From Isachenkonia alkalipeptolytica (GTDB lineage: Bacteria; Bacillota; Clostridia; Peptostreptococcales; T1SED10-28), in assembly GCF_009910325.1 (NCBI RefSeq), contig NZ_SUMG01000004.1, positions 1 to 64,000 on the forward strand: a DNA stretch of 64,000 bases, given 5' to 3'. Below, one piece after another: positions 43,385 through 51,785 of this stretch. The notes beneath the pieces are model-generated. The model was not told where the DNA came from. It ran no database searches and saw nothing but the letters and a program-made list of their open reading frames with translations. A program made the position numbers and the translations under genes. Positions within the stretch are counted from its first letter, which is position 1. Every line of letters starts with the position of its first letter.

Positions 43385-44059
43385 ATGAACAGCGAAAAGA
43401 AAAATTTAACCCGTAAAGACTTCTTAAAAGGAATGGGGACCACTTTGGCAGGAGCGACTCTTCTTGGAGGAATGGGAAGTGTCCTTGCAGGATGCAGTGA
43501 AGCGGAAGTTGCTGAAGCGAAGGAATCAATGGGATTGGATGCAAAGCAGGTTGAATACCCTGTAGCCTATACAAGAATGGATCCCGATAAAGCAGCGGAA
43601 AGAGCCTATAAGTTTTATAAAGAAAAAGGCGGATGAGGGGTCGGTACAGCCGAAGGTCTTTTCGGTTACTTAGCGGAAGAAGTAGGATACCCTTACAATC
43701 AAATCCCAACAATGATGTATCGTTCTTTTTCAGGCGGGTTTGCTTTGGAAGCTTCCTTATGTGGAACCTTGGCAGTAGCGGCGGGTTTTATCGGTTTAGT
43801 TGCCGGTGATAAGCAAAATGCATTGGTAAAAGAGCTTTTTGACTGGTATAAAACTGCAGAACTGCCGGTGTACAATCCGGATTTCCCGGACCATGAAGTG
43901 ACGGTGGCGGAATCCACAATGTGTTATGACTCAGTATCCAAATTTATTCAAAAGGAAGATGTTGCCTTTGGATCTCCGGAACGATCCAGCCGATGTGCAG
44001 GGGTTGCAGCGGAGGTTGTTCGAAAAACAGCAACCATGTTAAATCGGGAATTTGCTTAA
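43385..44059 (+). CDS. Exported C-GCAxxG-C-C family selenoprotein (TGA read as Sec)
   Basis: The frame reads through TGA at 43634-43636 (codon 84), giving 224 residues. Before the TGA lies a Tat-like, lipoprotein-type signal (TRKDFLKGMG, lipobox VLAGC with Cys37); the part after it continues a single domain: GVGTAEGLF, SLCGTLAVAAGFIGL, TMCYDSVSKF and SSRCAGVAAEVV. In relatives a cysteine stands at the TGA position, so the residue is a redox-active selenocysteine. A stem-loop fitting a bacterial SECIS follows (43648-43667). AAGGAGG precedes the ATG. Without readthrough the product would be an 83-residue signal peptide with no domain. The redox partner is unknown. NCBI uses a (seleno)protein name for this family, so Sec forms are known elsewhere. 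Confidence 0.88.
43634..43667 (+). promoter_or_regulatory. Sec UGA codon and bacterial SECIS-type hairpin
   Basis: AGCCGAA (43648-43654) pairs with TTCGGTT (43661-43667) around the loop GGTCTT. The loop starts 18 bases after the TGA and begins with G, as expected for SelB-binding hairpins in bacteria. Confidence 0.75.
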
Positions 44060-44119
44060 ATCAGTGAATCCATAGTAAATCATAAACATCAACTCCCCTT
44101 TAATTTAATAAAGTAATAG

Positions 44120-44160
44120 ACCATGATACCGAAAATCCTTTTGGTATCATGGTTTTTTTT
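44120..44160 (+). terminator. Terminator after the selenoprotein gene
   Basis: ACCATGATACC (44120-44130) and GGTATCATGGT (44143-44153) form a perfect 11-bp stem followed by eight T. Confidence 0.93.
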
Positions 44161-44251
44161 GCAAAAATACGTCTGAATTTCGAGTGAATCCATTGTATAA
44201 CCGAAAGGAATCCAACGATCGAAAAATATTCAAATAATTATAAAAAAAGCA

Positions 44252-44282
44252 TTGCTCATTACGTTACGTAATGTAGTAAAAT
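44252..44282 (+). promoter_or_regulatory. MerR-type promoter with 19-bp spacer and palindrome
   Basis: TTGCTC (44252-44257) and TAAAAT (44277-44282) are separated by 19 bases, and the palindrome CATTACGTTACGTAATG (44257-44273) fills the spacer. Over-long spacers with a centred palindrome are the hallmark of promoters twisted into activity by MerR-family proteins. It lies 130 bases before the MerR-type gene. Confidence 0.8.
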
Positions 44283-44412
44283 GATAGTAACAAATACATA
44301 AAGCGATACTTTTATACTTTCGAATAAAAAAGAGAAGAACATAGAAAAACAGTAAAAGTGAGAAAATCGGTAATGGAAAAACTTGAAGGCTGTGAAAAAA
44401 GGAGGCTTGAAT

Positions 44413-45201
44413 ATGCTTGATAAAGAAAAAAAGCTGACCGTTGGAGAAGTGGCAAAGAAATTGAATGTGACCGTTCGAACCATTCAGTATTACGACCAGA
44501 TCGGTTTGGTAACACCGACGGAGTTTACCGAAGGGGGCCGGCGGCTCTACAGTGTACGGGACTATGTAAAGCTCCATCAGATCCTCAGTTTGAAAGAATT
44601 CGGATTCAGCCTGAAGGAGATTAAAGAACAGCTGATGCCGGCGGGAACCGTGGAGGAAATGAATAAGTATTTAATCAAACAGGAAGCCCTGATTGAAGAG
44701 GAAATCAAAAGAAATCAGGTGACCTATGAACTGCTTCATAAATTTCGGAAAGAAATGAATCAACTGGGGAAAGTGGACTGGGAAGTGTTTCTGGAAATTA
44801 TTCATCTGCTGAGAAATCAGGACGAACATTACTGGATTGTTAAATACCTGGATAAGGATCTCTATGAAAAAATCAAGGAACGGACGGTAAAGGAGGAAGG
44901 GCAGCACTATATTAAAAGAATGAAAGCCCTTTGCGATCAGGCGAAAGCATTACAAGATCAAGGGATTTTACCGGATTCCGAGGAAGGCATGGCCATAGCA
45001 AAGCAGTGGTGGGATGAGATTATGGGTTTTACCAAAGGGGATATGAAAATGATTCAGCAGTTGACGGAACTGACGGAAAAAAGCAGAGAAGAGAAGCCAA
45101 CAGAGTTTTTACAGGTTTTTCGCAGCGTGGAGAAGTATATATCCAAAGCCCTGGCGGCCTATTTCGAGGAAAATGCCATTGAGTTAAAGGAGGAAAAATG
45201 A
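44413..45201 (+). CDS. MerR-family regulator with TipAS-like helical effector domain
   Basis: The 262-residue protein has the MerR winged HTH at residues 5-75 (LTVGEVAKKLNVTVRTIQYYDQIGLV, EGGRRLYS, LSLKEFGFSLKEIKE), a dimer helix and a C-terminal helical domain (about 135-250, WWDEIMGFTKGDM) resembling TipA drug-binding domains. It is the first gene of an operon with an ABC exporter and probably senses the exported compound. The start at 44413 follows AAGGAGG; the frame opens ten codons earlier. Its stop overlaps the ATPase start. Confidence 0.88.
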   Translation: MLDKEKKLTVGEVAKKLNVTVRTIQYYDQIGLVTPTEFTEGGRRLYSVRDYVKLHQILSLKEFGFSLKEIKEQLMPAGTVEEMNKYLIKQEALIEEEIKRNQVTYELLHKFRKEMNQLGKVDWEVFLEIIHLLRNQDEHYWIVKYLDKDLYEKIKERTVKEEGQHYIKRMKALCDQAKALQDQGILPDSEEGMAIAKQWWDEIMGFTKGDMKMIQQLTELTEKSREEKPTEFLQVFRSVEKYISKALAAYFEENAIELKEEK

Positions 45202-46085
45202 TGATCGAAGTAAATAATTTGGTAAAAAGTTACGGTAAAGAAACCGTATTAAAGGGCATCAGTTTTACGGTGGAAGAAGGGGAGATTTTCGCATTGCTGG
45301 GACCCAACGGGGCTGGGAAAACCACCACCCTGGAATGTCTGGAAGGTCTTCGGGAGTATGATCTGGGGGAGGTTCAAGTCTTTGGAGAAAACCCGAAAAA
45401 AGCCATTGAAGGGGGAACCATCGGTGTTCAGTTGCAGTCCTCTTCTCTTCCGGCAAACCTCTCCGTAAAGGACTCCATGAAACTCTTTTGCCATTGGAAT
45501 CAAATAAAATACCGAAAGGATTTGCTCGAAAACTTAGGTCTTGATGTATTGGAAAACAAAGCCTATAAAACCCTGTCCACGGGCCAGAAAAGACGACTGC
45601 ATTTGGCCCTGGCCTTAACCCACCGGCCGAAGGTATTATTTTTGGATGAGCCCACCGCTGGATTGGACGTAGAGGCCCGGGTAAGCCTCCATGATGAAAT
45701 TCGAAAACTGAAAAAGGGGGGCACCACCATCATTCTGGCTTCCCACGACATGGCGGAGGTGGAAGCCCTGTGTGACCGGGTGGGAATCCTGGTTCAAGGA
45801 GAGCTCCGGTCTATGGGAACCCCGGGAGAGATCATCCGGGAAGTGGAAAAAGAACAGTGGATTGAGGTGCAGTGGAAAGAGGAATTGTCGAATCCTGTAT
45901 TTCAGCATCTCTTTGATCATCAAATCATTCAAGGGGTCCATCGGTTTAAAACAGAGAAACAATTGGAAGGGCTGCGGGAAATTTTGGATTTTACGGAAAA
46001 CAACCAACTAAACTTATCGGACTTAAGAATCCAAAAACCTACCCTGGAACAGCGGTTTATTCAAATTGCCAAGGGAGGCATGTAA
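45198..46085 (+). CDS. ABC transporter ATP-binding protein
   Basis: The 295-residue ATPase has Walker A GPNGAGKTT, signature LSTGQKRRL, Walker B VLFLDEPTAGLD and the switch His in ILASHDMAEVE. The last 80 residues are the usual DrrA-type C-terminal extension of ABC-2 exporters. It overlaps the MerR gene by four bases and precedes the permease by one base. The set likely exports a drug-like or peptide compound. Confidence 0.93.
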   Translation: MMIEVNNLVKSYGKETVLKGISFTVEEGEIFALLGPNGAGKTTTLECLEGLREYDLGEVQVFGENPKKAIEGGTIGVQLQSSSLPANLSVKDSMKLFCHWNQIKYRKDLLENLGLDVLENKAYKTLSTGQKRRLHLALALTHRPKVLFLDEPTAGLDVEARVSLHDEIRKLKKGGTTIILASHDMAEVEALCDRVGILVQGELRSMGTPGEIIREVEKEQWIEVQWKEELSNPVFQHLFDHQIIQGVHRFKTEKQLEGLREILDFTENNQLNLSDLRIQKPTLEQRFIQIAKGGM

Positions 46086-46086
46086 A

Positions 46087-46809
46087 ATGATGAAAAGCTA
46101 TTTATTCACCCTTTATTTAAAAACCAAGCTGGATTTAAAAAGCGCGGAAATACTGATCACCTATTACGCAGTCCCCCTGTTGTTTTTCCTGGTTATGGGG
46201 GCGGTATTCACCTCTACCATGCCCGAGGCCAAGGAAACATTGATTGCATCCATGGCGATTTTTGCCGTAACCATGGGGGCCTTAATTGGGACTCCCTCCG
46301 GAATCCTAGAGTATATGGGAACGGATCTGCGAAAAACCTTTAAATCCGTAGGAATCCCCCTGCATACCATTATCAGTACCACGGTAATTTCCGGGCTGGT
46401 GAATCTTTCCGTGATGAGTGTAGTCATTTTTATTATCGCTCCAATGGCTTACGACGCAACAAGACCGCAGAATTTAGGCGTATTTATCCTTGGGTTGATT
46501 GCCTTTACCTTGACTACCCTACTGATAGGAATTCTGATCGGACTTTATGGGAAAACCACTTCCCAAGTGACCATGCTATCCCAGGTGATTTTCCTGCCTT
46601 CCATGATGCTTTCGGGAATTATGTTTCCTCTGGAAATGCTGCCCACACCTCTGGAATACGCTGGGATGATCCTCCCCACCACCCATGGAATGAAAATTCT
46701 AAGCGGCAACCCCTTGGAGGTTTCCAGTTTACTGATCATACTGGGCATGATCCTGGGGGCGACGGGATTGATTGCTTATAAGCTGGAAAAATTGAAAATG
46801 GACTTTTAG
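46087..46809 (+). CDS. ABC-2 type permease
   Basis: The 240-residue membrane protein has six predicted helices and the ABC-2 motif region around LPSMMLSGIMFPLEMLPTPLEYAGMILPTTHG. The start at 46087 follows AAGGGAGGC at the end of the ATPase gene; the frame opens seven codons earlier inside that gene. It forms the membrane part of the exporter encoded with the upstream ATPase and MerR-type regulator. Confidence 0.9.
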   Translation: MMKSYLFTLYLKTKLDLKSAEILITYYAVPLLFFLVMGAVFTSTMPEAKETLIASMAIFAVTMGALIGTPSGILEYMGTDLRKTFKSVGIPLHTIISTTVISGLVNLSVMSVVIFIIAPMAYDATRPQNLGVFILGLIAFTLTTLLIGILIGLYGKTTSQVTMLSQVIFLPSMMLSGIMFPLEMLPTPLEYAGMILPTTHGMKILSGNPLEVSSLLIILGMILGATGLIAYKLEKLKMDF

Positions 46810-46878
46810 AGGAGATTCTTCGGGGAAAAAGCTGTGATTTCAAGGGATGAATGGTTCCCAATATTGTATCTGAAAAAA

Positions 46879-46940
46879 AACCTTCGTTATACTAAAGAAA
46901 TTCAGGGTATAAGTTACCCAGTATGACGAAGGTTATTTAA
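46879..46940 (+). terminator. Hairpin between the ABC operon and the S9 peptidase gene
   Basis: AACCTTCGTTATACT (46879-46893) pairs with AGTATGACGAAGGTT (46920-46934) with one mismatch; a smaller GGGTA/TACCC hairpin sits in the loop. The T run is weak. Because the ribosome site of the next gene follows at once, it may be a leader structure rather than only a terminator. Confidence 0.55.
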
Positions 46941-46958
46941 TACAAGGAGGAGGATTTG

Positions 46959-48971
46959 ATGATTGGCACAAAAATTGATGACATTGCCCGTTACAAATTT
47001 TTATCGGGAGTCCAGCACGCTCCCAACGGAGAATACGCGTGTTTCGTTGTGCACCAGGGAAATCTGGAGGATAACGAATACCAGTCCAATATTTGGCTGT
47101 ACAAAACCAAGGAAGACAAGTACATCCGCTTAACCGGTCTGGATAAAGAAACCAGCTATATTTGGCTGAAGGATAACGAAACCATTTTATTTCCCGCCCT
47201 CAGGGATGAAAAGGACAAAGAAAAGAAGGAGTCGGGAGAAGCGTTTACCCAGTATTATCAACTGAACATCCACGGAGGTGAGGCTCAAAAATCCTTTCGA
47301 ATCCCCAAAAGCGTCCACCAGATCAAACAAATTGACCCGAATACCTTTATTTTTACCGCGGGATACAATGCTACAAAAAAGGATGTAAGCACCCTCGATG
47401 AGGAGGAGAAGAAAAAGGAACTCAAAAAAAGAAAAGAAGAAAAGGACTATGAAGTCCTGGACGAGATCCCCTTTTGGACCAATGGAAAGGGCTTTTCCAA
47501 CAAAGACCGGAATCGTCTTTATCTTTATTACCGGGATACGGAAAAAATCGAAGCCTTAACCGGAGAGGACACCACCATTGGCGGGTTCAATCTCAGTGAA
47601 GATCAAACCCAAGTGGTCTATACCGCCACCACTTATAAAGATAAGATGCCATTAACCAATAAAGTATATCTACAAAACCTGGCCTCCAAGGAAGTTAGGG
47701 AAATCAGTCCCGATGAGGACTTCAGCTACGGATATGTAAACTTTATTACCGAAGATCAGGTGATTTGTACCGGGAAGGATCATAAGAGCTATGGATTAAA
47801 TGAAAACCCCCAGTTCCATCGGATTGATATTAATACCCGATCAAGAACAAACCTTACACCGGACTTTGATCGAAGCATCGGAAACTCCGTGGGTTCCGAT
47901 TGCCGATACGGCGGATCTGTGGCGGGAACCATTCAAAAGGAAGGAGATCATGTATACTTTACCACTACGGAAGGGTACAGTTCCTATTTAAATCGGATCG
48001 ATACCCAGGGGAATATGGAAAGAATCATTGAAACCACCGGTACCGTGGACGACTACTCGGTAAAAGGGGACTCGCTCCTGTTTATCGGTCTAAGAGGCCT
48101 GAAACTCCAGGAATTGTATAAACAACAGGGAAAAGAAGAAACCGCCTTAACCGATTTTAATCAGTGGGTGGAAAAAGAGCGAAAGCTTTCAACCCCTGAA
48201 GCCTTAACCGTTAAAACCGCCGAAGGGGTGGAAATTGACGGGTGGGTAATGCGTCCCGTGGACTTCGACGAAAAGAAAAAGTACCCGGGGATTCTGAATA
48301 TCCATGGGGGTCCCAAAACCGTTTATGGAGAAAATTTCTTTCATGAAATGCAGTACTGGGCCGGTGAGGGATATGTAGTTTTCTTCTCGAATCCTCGAGG
48401 GGGAGATGGTAAGGGCAACAAATTTGCCGATATTCGAGGGAAATACGGAACCATTGATTACGAAGATTTGATGAAATTTACCGATGAAGTACTGGAAAAG
48501 TATAACTTCATCGATGAAAATAGGGTTGGCGTAACCGGAGGTTCCTACGGCGGATTTATGACTAACTGGATTATCGGTCATACCCACCGATTTAAAGCGG
48601 CGGCCTCCCAGCGAAGTATTTCCAACTGGATTTCAAAATTCAATACGACGGATATCGGATACTTTTTCGTGGAGGATCAAAATCAAACTACTCCCTGGGA
48701 AGACCATGAAAAGATCTGGGAACAGTCTCCGCTGAAATATGCAAATAAGGTAAAAACCCCGACACTCTTTATTCACGCCGAGGAAGACTACCGATGCTGG
48801 GTGGTGGAAGGATTGCAGATGTTCACTGCCCTGAAATATCATGGGGTGGACGCCAGGATGTGCATGTTTAGAGACGAGAACCATGAACTCAGTCGAAGTG
48901 GGAAACCGAAGCACCGGGTTCGAAGATTAAAAGAAATAACCGACTGGTTTGATCATTATCTGAGATCCTAA
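46959..48971 (+). CDS. S9 family peptidase (acylaminoacyl/oligopeptidase type)
   Basis: The 670-residue cytoplasmic serine peptidase has an N-terminal beta-propeller (about 1-400, blades such as IWLYKTKEDKYIRLT and YLYYRDTEKIEALT) and a C-terminal alpha/beta hydrolase domain. The nucleophile is in VTGGSYGGFMTNW, the Asp probably in HAEEDYRC and the His in RDENHELSR. It cleaves short peptides or acylated N-termini. No signal peptide is present. A TTG just before ATG 46959 extends the frame by one codon; AAGGAGGAGG lies upstream. Confidence 0.93.
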   Translation: MIGTKIDDIARYKFLSGVQHAPNGEYACFVVHQGNLEDNEYQSNIWLYKTKEDKYIRLTGLDKETSYIWLKDNETILFPALRDEKDKEKKESGEAFTQYYQLNIHGGEAQKSFRIPKSVHQIKQIDPNTFIFTAGYNATKKDVSTLDEEEKKKELKKRKEEKDYEVLDEIPFWTNGKGFSNKDRNRLYLYYRDTEKIEALTGEDTTIGGFNLSEDQTQVVYTATTYKDKMPLTNKVYLQNLASKEVREISPDEDFSYGYVNFITEDQVICTGKDHKSYGLNENPQFHRIDINTRSRTNLTPDFDRSIGNSVGSDCRYGGSVAGTIQKEGDHVYFTTTEGYSSYLNRIDTQGNMERIIETTGTVDDYSVKGDSLLFIGLRGLKLQELYKQQGKEETALTDFNQWVEKERKLSTPEALTVKTAEGVEIDGWVMRPVDFDEKKKYPGILNIHGGPKTVYGENFFHEMQYWAGEGYVVFFSNPRGGDGKGNKFADIRGKYGTIDYEDLMKFTDEVLEKYNFIDENRVGVTGGSYGGFMTNWIIGHTHRFKAAASQRSISNWISKFNTTDIGYFFVEDQNQTTPWEDHEKIWEQSPLKYANKVKTPTLFIHAEEDYRCWVVEGLQMFTALKYHGVDARMCMFRDENHELSRSGKPKHRVRRLKEITDWFDHYLRS

Positions 48972-49004
48972 AAATACCAAAATTCTACAGGTGAATAGGA
49001 AAAA

Positions 49005-49036
49005 AAGAACTCCGGAACAATCGGGGTTCTTTTTTG
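49005..49036 (+). terminator. Terminator after the S9 peptidase gene
   Basis: AAGAACTCCG (49005-49014) and CGGGGTTCTT (49022-49031), with a T run following. Confidence 0.9.
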
Positions 49037-49177
49037 AGGGTTGTTGGAAGAGGGATAAAAAAACGGAGAGGTACACGGTCCGGTATACATAGGCTCAACT
49101 TTAAATTGGCACAGTTTCTTAATTGTGTTATATTTAGACTGAAAGTGTAGCGAAACCATAATAAAGGGGACGATCCC

Positions 49178-50251
49178 ATGAGTTTACTGATGAATTATGC
49201 CGATGAGAGATTTGTAGAGATTGCTCAGAAGGTCTTTACAGAACAATTTAAACGGGATCCACAGCTCGAAGACGAGATGGATGAACGTAGAAAAAAACTG
49301 ATGTATGACGATGTGGTCTATAATATCAGTTATTTGATGACCGCGGTTTACTTTAAGGACCAAAAAATATTTGAAGGATATGCAATCTGGATTTACGAAC
49401 TGTTATGTAATTTAATGAAAGACTTGGACCGGGATCGAATTATGACGCAAATGAACGATCATTATAGAATTCTATCGGAAATATTAAATCAAGAGGGAGA
49501 GGCACTGCTCTCCGAAGAAGAACAGGAAACCGCAACAGCGTACTTGAATCTTGCCATTGAGGTCACGGAAAAAGCAGAAACGAAGATCCGTTATTCTACA
49601 CAGTTTAAAGAAGGGGCCCACTATGAGATTCGAAAAATGTATCTGGAGGCTTTAATGAGAAACGAAACTAGAGAGGCCCATAGAGTGATAATAGAGGCTA
49701 GGGAAGAGGGTGTGCCTCTGGTTGAAATTTATGATACGATACTTGGAAAAACCATGCATGAAGTAGGGGAGTTGTGGCACCGCCATGTGATCACGGTGGA
49801 TAAGGAACACTATATGACAGCGGTCACACAAGCAGTAATGGCAAGTTTTTATAGTGAAATTTTCTCGCAACCGAGAAAAAATAAAAGGATGGTATCCTGT
49901 GCGGTAGGCAGTGAACTTCATGAATTAGGGATCCGAATGCTTTCCGATCTCTTTGAAGAAAAGGGATGGGATACCTACTACTTAGGCGCCGCTTTGCCGG
50001 AAGAGTCCATTCTACATGCCATCGGCGAGCATGAACCGCAACTCCTTGCCCTGTCCGTAACAATGCCCCTTCATCTTCCGGTTTGTGAAAGAATTGTGGC
50101 AAGAATAAAAGAGACCTATCCGAAGGTTAAAATTGCCGTGGGAGGACATGCGTTCATTAATACCAATGAATTGTGGAAACGCTGGGGTATAGATTATTAT
50201 TCCACCACAGGTAGAGAACTCATAGACTGGGCAGAAGAAGAATTTCAATAA
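49178..50251 (+). CDS. Cobalamin-binding protein with CarH-type W-x9-EH motif
   Basis: The 357-residue protein has an N-terminal helical part of about 150 residues, a four-helix B12-capping domain (about 150-225) and a Rossmann B12 domain (about 235-355). ELHELG gives the ExHxxG motif (H248), the probable lower cobalt ligand, and VGGHAF the later loop. In the cap, W200 is followed nine residues later by E210-H211, the W-x9-EH signature of the B12 photoreceptors CarH/LitR, in which these residues sit over the adenosyl group. There is no DNA-binding domain; the N-terminal part is not recognised. It could be a light or cobalamin sensor signalling through a partner. AAAGGGGA precedes the ATG. Confidence 0.85.
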   Translation: MSLLMNYADERFVEIAQKVFTEQFKRDPQLEDEMDERRKKLMYDDVVYNISYLMTAVYFKDQKIFEGYAIWIYELLCNLMKDLDRDRIMTQMNDHYRILSEILNQEGEALLSEEEQETATAYLNLAIEVTEKAETKIRYSTQFKEGAHYEIRKMYLEALMRNETREAHRVIIEAREEGVPLVEIYDTILGKTMHEVGELWHRHVITVDKEHYMTAVTQAVMASFYSEIFSQPRKNKRMVSCAVGSELHELGIRMLSDLFEEKGWDTYYLGAALPEESILHAIGEHEPQLLALSVTMPLHLPVCERIVARIKETYPKVKIAVGGHAFINTNELWKRWGIDYYSTTGRELIDWAEEEFQ

Positions 50252-50392
50252 CCTTTCATATAGAAAACTAAGAATCGTTAAGGGTTATTACAGTGGGTAT
50301 TTTGAGATTGTATCAGCGGAAAGAGTATGCGTTATGATTTATTTTGCTTGTGATATATCAAGGTATAGTGGTCCAAAAAAGGGGAAAAGAAT

Positions 50393-51130
50393 ATGATGTT
50401 TATAGGAATCGATCTGGCCTGGACCTATAAGAAGGAAACGGGAATCTGCATCCTGGATGAGTCCGGAGAGGTCCGGTATTTGGAATCGAAAGTATTCAAT
50501 AATCAAGAGTTATTGCAGTTGATCAGGGACCATGCTTATGAAGGGATTGCTGTTGCCATCGACGCTCCCCTTGTGGTGAAAAACGAGACCGGATCCCGGG
50601 AAGCGGAACGGGCATTAATGCGGGGGCGAATTCACGGGCATCGCCTGTTTGCATTTATGGCCAGCCGAAGGTTTTTAATCAACAACTTCGGAGAAATTCG
50701 GGGAGAGAAGCTAGCCGGGATGATTCTTGAGGCATTCCCCCAAATGGACTTTCGTTTATCCCCGGAACCGGGACAATCCACAATTGTGGAATCCTTCCCT
50801 ACGGGAATTTGTGTGGGACTTTTTCCGGATATCGCCCCTGTGAAATATAAAAGGAAAAGTAAGATTCCCTACGCGGAAACCAAAGGTGAAATGGAGCGCC
50901 TCCTCCATCAACTAGCGGTGCTGGAAGACAAGGGGACCGTAAAAGGCCTCTCGCCAAAGCTTTATTCAGAAGGGTTTGAGCTCAACAAGAAAAACCATAA
51001 ACACCTGGAAGACAAAATCGATGCCTTTCTCTGTGCCTATGGTTTATTTGCTGTTTTTCAGGAAATGGCTGAGCCCAGAATTTTCGGTGATATACCGGAA
51101 GGATTTATTATGATTCCTGTCAAGAATTAA
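50393..51130 (+). CDS. DUF429 family protein (predicted RNase H-like fold)
   Basis: The 245-residue protein has the DUF429 motifs GIDLAW at the start, AIDAPLVV, ESFPTGICVGLFP and EDKIDAFLCAYGLF near the end, whose acidic residues could bind metal as in RNase H-like nucleases. No activity is established for the family. The gene is separate, with a weak ribosome site (AAAAGAAT); ATG 50396 is an alternative start one codon later. Confidence 0.85.
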   Translation: MMFIGIDLAWTYKKETGICILDESGEVRYLESKVFNNQELLQLIRDHAYEGIAVAIDAPLVVKNETGSREAERALMRGRIHGHRLFAFMASRRFLINNFGEIRGEKLAGMILEAFPQMDFRLSPEPGQSTIVESFPTGICVGLFPDIAPVKYKRKSKIPYAETKGEMERLLHQLAVLEDKGTVKGLSPKLYSEGFELNKKNHKHLEDKIDAFLCAYGLFAVFQEMAEPRIFGDIPEGFIMIPVKN

Positions 51131-51227
51131 TAGGGGAAAGGAAGTACAAAAAGGGTATATATACCCCGGAGTATATTTTGATCAGTATTTTTTACGAAAT
51201 AATAAAAAGTTGGAAGGAGGCAATTAC

Positions 51228-51692
51228 ATGAGCAAAATGATGGAAGGAAACCCCGCCCCAGTCTTTGATCTGCCCGTTACAGGAGGGGGAAATGTAACCA
51301 GGGATGAACTGAAAGGAAAGAAGTATATACTCTACTTTTACCCGAAGGACAACACCCCGGGATGACAGACGGAAGCCTCTGAGTTCAGAGACAGCTATGA
51401 AGAATTGAAAGGTTTGGGTTATGAAATCTTCGGTATCAGTAAGGACGGAATGAAAAGTCACGATAAGTTTAAAGAGAAGAACATGCTTCCCTTTGAGCTG
51501 ATCAGTGATCAGGAAAAAGAGCTTCATCAGGCCTTCGATGTATTGAAGGAAAAGAATATGTTCGGAAAAAAAGTCATGGGTACGGAACGGTCCACCTTTA
51601 TCATCGATGAAGAGGGCATGGTGGTCAAGGCCTTTCGAGGGGTGAAATCCAAGGGACATGTGGCCGATGTTTTAGAATATCTGAAGGGTTAA
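51228..51692 (+). CDS. bcp: BCP-type peroxiredoxin with selenocysteine at the peroxidatic position
   Basis: The frame from ATG 51228 (after GGAAGGAGG) reads through TGA at 51363-51365 (codon 46) and gives 154 residues. The context YFYPKDNTPG-U-QTEASEF is the peroxiredoxin active site, where relatives have Cys (TPGCTTEA). Thr43 and the later KVMGTERSTFIIDE with the conserved Arg support a working peroxidase. The resolving cysteine of E. coli Bcp, five residues later, is Ser51 here, and no other cysteine exists, so reduction must use an outside thiol. A SECIS-like hairpin follows the TGA. The part after TGA alone could start at ATG 51405 but would lack the active site. Confidence 0.9.
51363..51390 (+). 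promoter_or_regulatory. Sec UGA codon and SECIS-type hairpin of the peroxiredoxin
   Basis: CTCTG (51377-51381) pairs with CAGAG (51386-51390) around the loop AGTT, 16 bases after the TGA. The stem is short, but spacing and G in the loop fit bacterial SECIS elements. Confidence 0.65.
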
Positions 51693-51707
51693 AAGTTGAC
51701 AAGAGAC

Positions 51708-51775
51708 GTTGACAGGGGGACGGAGTTTTTGTCATCCGGTAATGGGGATGACAAAAACTCCGTCCCCCTGTCAAC
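51708..51775. repeat. Long palindrome, family member 6
   Basis: Two perfect 30-base arms (beginning GTTGACAGGGGGACGGAG) with an 8-base loop. It keeps GGGGACGGAG, but the ends (GTTGACA) and the inner part (TTTTTGTCATCC) differ from members 1-5. Between convergent peroxiredoxin and Fe-S protein genes. Confidence 0.95.
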
Positions 51776-51785
51776 TCTTTTGTCC

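Noticed and set aside
51405-51692. Independent 95-codon gene starting after the peroxiredoxin TGA
   Set aside because: It would lack the active site and has no ribosome site; the frame is continuous with the upstream part through a Sec codon.
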